Assembly: GCA_003445715.1 (NCBI GenBank)
Contig: DMCS01000028.1
Coordinates: forward strand, 1 to 8,414
Length of the DNA stretch: 8,414 nt
Direction: 5' to 3'
DNA from: Candidatus Mesolinea sp.
GTDB taxonomy: Bacteria; Chloroflexota; Anaerolineae; Anaerolineales; Anaerolineaceae
Shown here: in pieces, positions 6,712 to 8,414 of the stretch
Position numbering within the stretch: position 1 is the first letter of the stretch
How the letters are laid out: every line of letters begins with the position of its first letter
Made by a program: the position numbers and the translations under genes
The notes under the pieces: model-generated
What the model saw: the letters and a program-made list of their open reading frames with translations, nothing else
The model's database searches: none
Told to the model about the DNA's origin: nothing

Positions 6712-6718
6712 CTCCTTT
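6712..6718 (-). promoter_or_regulatory. Strong Shine-Dalgarno sequence with ambiguous start codon
   Basis: On the minus strand AAAGGAG is followed by ATGCTCG and then CTG. The ATG at 6711-6709 touches the Shine-Dalgarno sequence and is out of frame with the 175-residue protein. The CTG at 6704-6702 is in frame and ideally spaced at seven bases. The GTG at 6680 is about 31 bases away, too far. This site therefore argues for a CTG start. Confidence 0.5.
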
Positions 6719-6725
6719 GCTATTT

Positions 6726-6754
6726 AGTTTAACATTTCTTACAATGGGCTGCAA
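6726..6754 (-). promoter_or_regulatory. Possible promoter of the small protein-polA operon
   Basis: On the minus strand TTGCAG (6754-6749) and TAAACT (6731-6726) are 17 bases apart. The -35 matches three of six consensus positions and the -10 four of six. Transcription would start near 6719, right at the Shine-Dalgarno sequence, giving a very short leader. The matches are weak, so this is tentative. Confidence 0.28.
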
Positions 6755-6782
6755 GCAAGCGACTGCCTGTGATGCGCATAGG

Positions 6783-6809
6783 TATGATTTGATAAAATTA
6801 CCGTAGAAT
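6783..6809 (+). promoter_or_regulatory. Candidate -10 elements for lpd
   Basis: TATGAT (6783-6788) and TAGAAT (6804-6809) each match five of six positions of the -10 consensus. I find no convincing -35 at 16-18 bases upstream of either. The lpd promoter most likely lies in this A/T-rich part of the divergent gap, but its exact position cannot be fixed. Confidence 0.25.
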
Positions 6810-6827
6810 AAGGATTAAATTTGATAT

Positions 6828-6864
6828 TCACAGGAATTGTGATTTACTTAAGCCTAACGTAAAT
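6828..6864. promoter_or_regulatory. Two abutting dyads in front of lpd, possible operators
   Basis: TCACA-N5-TGTGA lies at 6828-6842 and ATTTAC-N11-GTAAAT at 6842-6864; they share base 6842. Both arms of each are perfect. They lie between the candidate -10 elements and the lpd ribosome binding site, a common position for repressor sites. Five- and six-base arms can occur by chance. Confidence 0.3.
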
Positions 6865-6882
6865 GAAAATAAGGAGCAGTTT

Positions 6883-8280
6883 ATGGATAACTTTGACGTT
6901 GTGGTGATTGGCAGTGGTCCTGGCGGATATGTCAGCGCAATCCGCGCGGCACAGCTGGGCTTGAAGGTTGCTATCGTGGAACGAAAGGCTTTAGGCGGGG
7001 TGTGCCTCAATATTGGCTGCATTCCTTCGAAAGCCTTACTGCGAAATGCCGAGCTGGTGTATCTTATGCGCACACAAGCAGCAGAGTTTGGCATCCAGGC
7101 TGAGAATCTGACCTTTGACTACGTGGCAGCCTACAAACGCAGCCGGCAGGTTTCTGACCGCCTGACCAAGGGAGTCAGTTTCCTGATAAAAAAGAATAAT
7201 ATTTCTGTCATCGAAGGACATGGCGAAGTTGCCAGCCCACGGGAAGTGCTCATAAGAACAGCCGATGGAAGTACGCAGACAGTTTCCACACGGAATATCG
7301 TTTTAGCGACTGGTGCACACCCCACGATAATCCCAGGTATGGAGCCGGATGGCGAAAAGATTTTGGATTATGAGGATGCCATCCTCTTACAGCAGCTGCC
7401 CAAGTCGGCGGTAATAATCGGCGGTGGTGCAGTGGGTGTGGAATTTGCTACAGTCTGGAGCGCTTATGGCGTGGAAGTGCACATCGTCGAGATGCTGCCA
7501 CATATTCTGCCGGCGGAAGACGATGAGGCAGCAGCTGAGCTTAGCAAAGCTTTCCGGAAGCGTGGCGTGAAAATCCACGCTGGCACCAAAGTGCAGTCTG
7601 TGCAAAAGACCGAGACTGGTGTGGAAGTGCAGTTGGAGGGTGAAAAGGGTGCGGAGACGCTTACAGCCGAAGCAGTGCTCGTAGCCGTTGGATTCAAGCC
7701 CAATTCAGCCAATATCGGATTGGAAAAAGTGGGCGTCGCTGTGGACCAGCGCGGTTTTGTGCAGGTTGATGAGCGCATGGCTACAAATGTCCCCAGCATT
7801 TGGGCGATCGGGGATGTGACCGGTAAGCTTCTCCTGGCGCACACTGCCTCAACCATGGGCATAATCTGTGCGGAGGTGATCGCCGGGTTGCCTGCACGCA
7901 AGTTAGATTACCGCATGATCCCACGTGCAACGTATACGCAGCCCCAGGTAGCTTCTTTCGGATATACTGAAAAGCAGGCTCAGGAAGCTGGTTATAACGT
8001 GCGTACAGGTAAATTCCCCTTTATGGCGAACGGTAAAGCCTTGGGCTATGGCGAGCCTGCCGGTTACATCAAATTAGTCGTAAATGAGCACAACAGCCAA
8101 TTGTTGGGTGCATCCTTGGTTGGGCCGGACGTCTCCGAGCTGCTGCCTGAGCTAACTTTAGCCCAAGCTAACGGGCTGACGGTGGAAGCTATCGCCCAGA
8201 ATATTCACGCACACCCAACGCTTAGTGAGGTCCTTATGGAAGCTGCAGAAGCTGCCAAAGGGCATGCGGTTCACCTCTAA
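6883..8280 (+). CDS. lpd: Dihydrolipoyl dehydrogenase (E3)
   Basis: A 465-residue FAD disulphide oxidoreductase that reoxidises protein-bound dihydrolipoamide with NAD+. It serves 2-oxoacid dehydrogenase complexes and the glycine cleavage system. FAD site GSGPGG is at 10-15. The redox-active disulphide CLNIGC (C41, C46) lies in the classic GGVCLNIGCIPSKALL context. The NAD site GGGAVGVE starts at 180, with E203 at the end of the second strand favouring NAD over NADP. The second FAD motif AIGDVTG is near 308, and the C-terminal dimer-interface catalytic pair HPTLSE has H444 and E449. Length is standard and there is no N-terminal lipoyl domain. AAGGAG at 6871-6876 is six bases before the ATG. 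No E1, E2 or glycine cleavage gene is beside it and a terminator follows, so it appears monocistronic and may supply several complexes. Confidence 0.96.
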   Translation: MDNFDVVVIGSGPGGYVSAIRAAQLGLKVAIVERKALGGVCLNIGCIPSKALLRNAELVYLMRTQAAEFGIQAENLTFDYVAAYKRSRQVSDRLTKGVSFLIKKNNISVIEGHGEVASPREVLIRTADGSTQTVSTRNIVLATGAHPTIIPGMEPDGEKILDYEDAILLQQLPKSAVIIGGGAVGVEFATVWSAYGVEVHIVEMLPHILPAEDDEAAAELSKAFRKRGVKIHAGTKVQSVQKTETGVEVQLEGEKGAETLTAEAVLVAVGFKPNSANIGLEKVGVAVDQRGFVQVDERMATNVPSIWAIGDVTGKLLLAHTASTMGIICAEVIAGLPARKLDYRMIPRATYTQPQVASFGYTEKQAQEAGYNVRTGKFPFMANGKALGYGEPAGYIKLVVNEHNSQLLGASLVGPDVSELLPELTLAQANGLTVEAIAQNIHAHPTLSEVLMEAAEAAKGHAVHL

Positions 8281-8325
8281 AGGGTCAATCTCTGAAATCC
8301 TAATCAACGATACCCCGTTTAAATG

Positions 8326-8363
8326 AGTACACAGAAGGCATCAAAAGCCTTTTGTGTACTTTT
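8326..8363 (+). terminator. Rho-independent terminator of lpd
   Basis: AGTACACAGAAGGC (8326-8339) pairs with GCCTTTTGTGTACT (8347-8360) as a 14-base-pair stem with a single G-U wobble and a 7-base loop ATCAAAA. Three more Ts follow, giving TTTT including the last stem base. It lies 46 bases after the lpd stop codon. Confidence 0.85.
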
Positions 8364-8414
8364 CGCTTAATAACACTGAGGCGATTATTCTGCGTGTCAT
8401 GGCTAATTAGAAAT

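Noticed and set aside
6828..6842. CRP/FNR-type site in front of lpd
   Set aside because: The half-sites are in the reverse order (TCACA then TGTGA) and the spacing is five bases, so it does not match the TGTGA-N6-TCACA consensus.
8364..8414. End of the window after the lpd terminator
   Set aside because: I looked for a start of another gene or an RNA gene and saw nothing supportable in these 51 bases.

Overview
This window reads as an ordinary stretch of bacterial chromosome with five protein genes and no phage, insertion sequence, CRISPR array, tRNA or rRNA that I can see. The protein style fits an Anaerolineae-like member of the Chloroflexota: a Chloroflexota-type PPOX-like flavoprotein, a short-linker DnaA, and a DNA polymerase I that keeps all three activities. 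That assignment is an inference from recall of family sequences, not a search, and is moderately sure at best. Neighbouring genes show no obvious shift in base composition that would suggest recent transfer.

Layout: bases 1-150 are a leader holding a G-rich stretch that looks like the edge of a dispersed intergenic repeat, a perfect -35 hexamer, and a hairpin followed by five Ts. Then comes an FAD-dependent oxidoreductase of the protoporphyrinogen oxidase/amine oxidase superfamily (151-1470, +). A 475-base AT-rich gap (1471-1945) contains several dyads, a fair sigma-70-like promoter, and a leader with two adjacent hairpins, the second ending in TTTT. It leads into dnaA (1946-3283, +). dnaA runs head-on into polA (3289-6108, -) with only five bases between the stop codons. 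Upstream of polA on the same strand is a 175-residue protein that I do not recognise by name (6153-6680, -). Its predicted secondary structure resembles a Roadblock/LC7 domain, and it is probably co-transcribed with polA. A roughly 200-base divergent promoter region separates it from lpd (dihydrolipoyl dehydrogenase, 6883-8280, +), which ends at a strong rho-independent terminator (8326-8363).

How the genes work together: dnaA (replication initiation) and polA (Okazaki fragment processing and gap filling) are both replication genes, but they are transcribed toward each other and are not an operon. dnaA is not followed by dnaN, and I find no DnaA-box cluster in the gap upstream of it, so this locus does not look like a canonical origin. 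The oxidoreductase and lpd are unconnected housekeeping or metabolic genes. The points most worth a second look are the structured dnaA leader, the start codon of the small protein (a strong Shine-Dalgarno sequence sits in front of an in-frame CTG), the small protein's link to polA, and the dyads in front of lpd. I did not find a convincing new multi-gene system.
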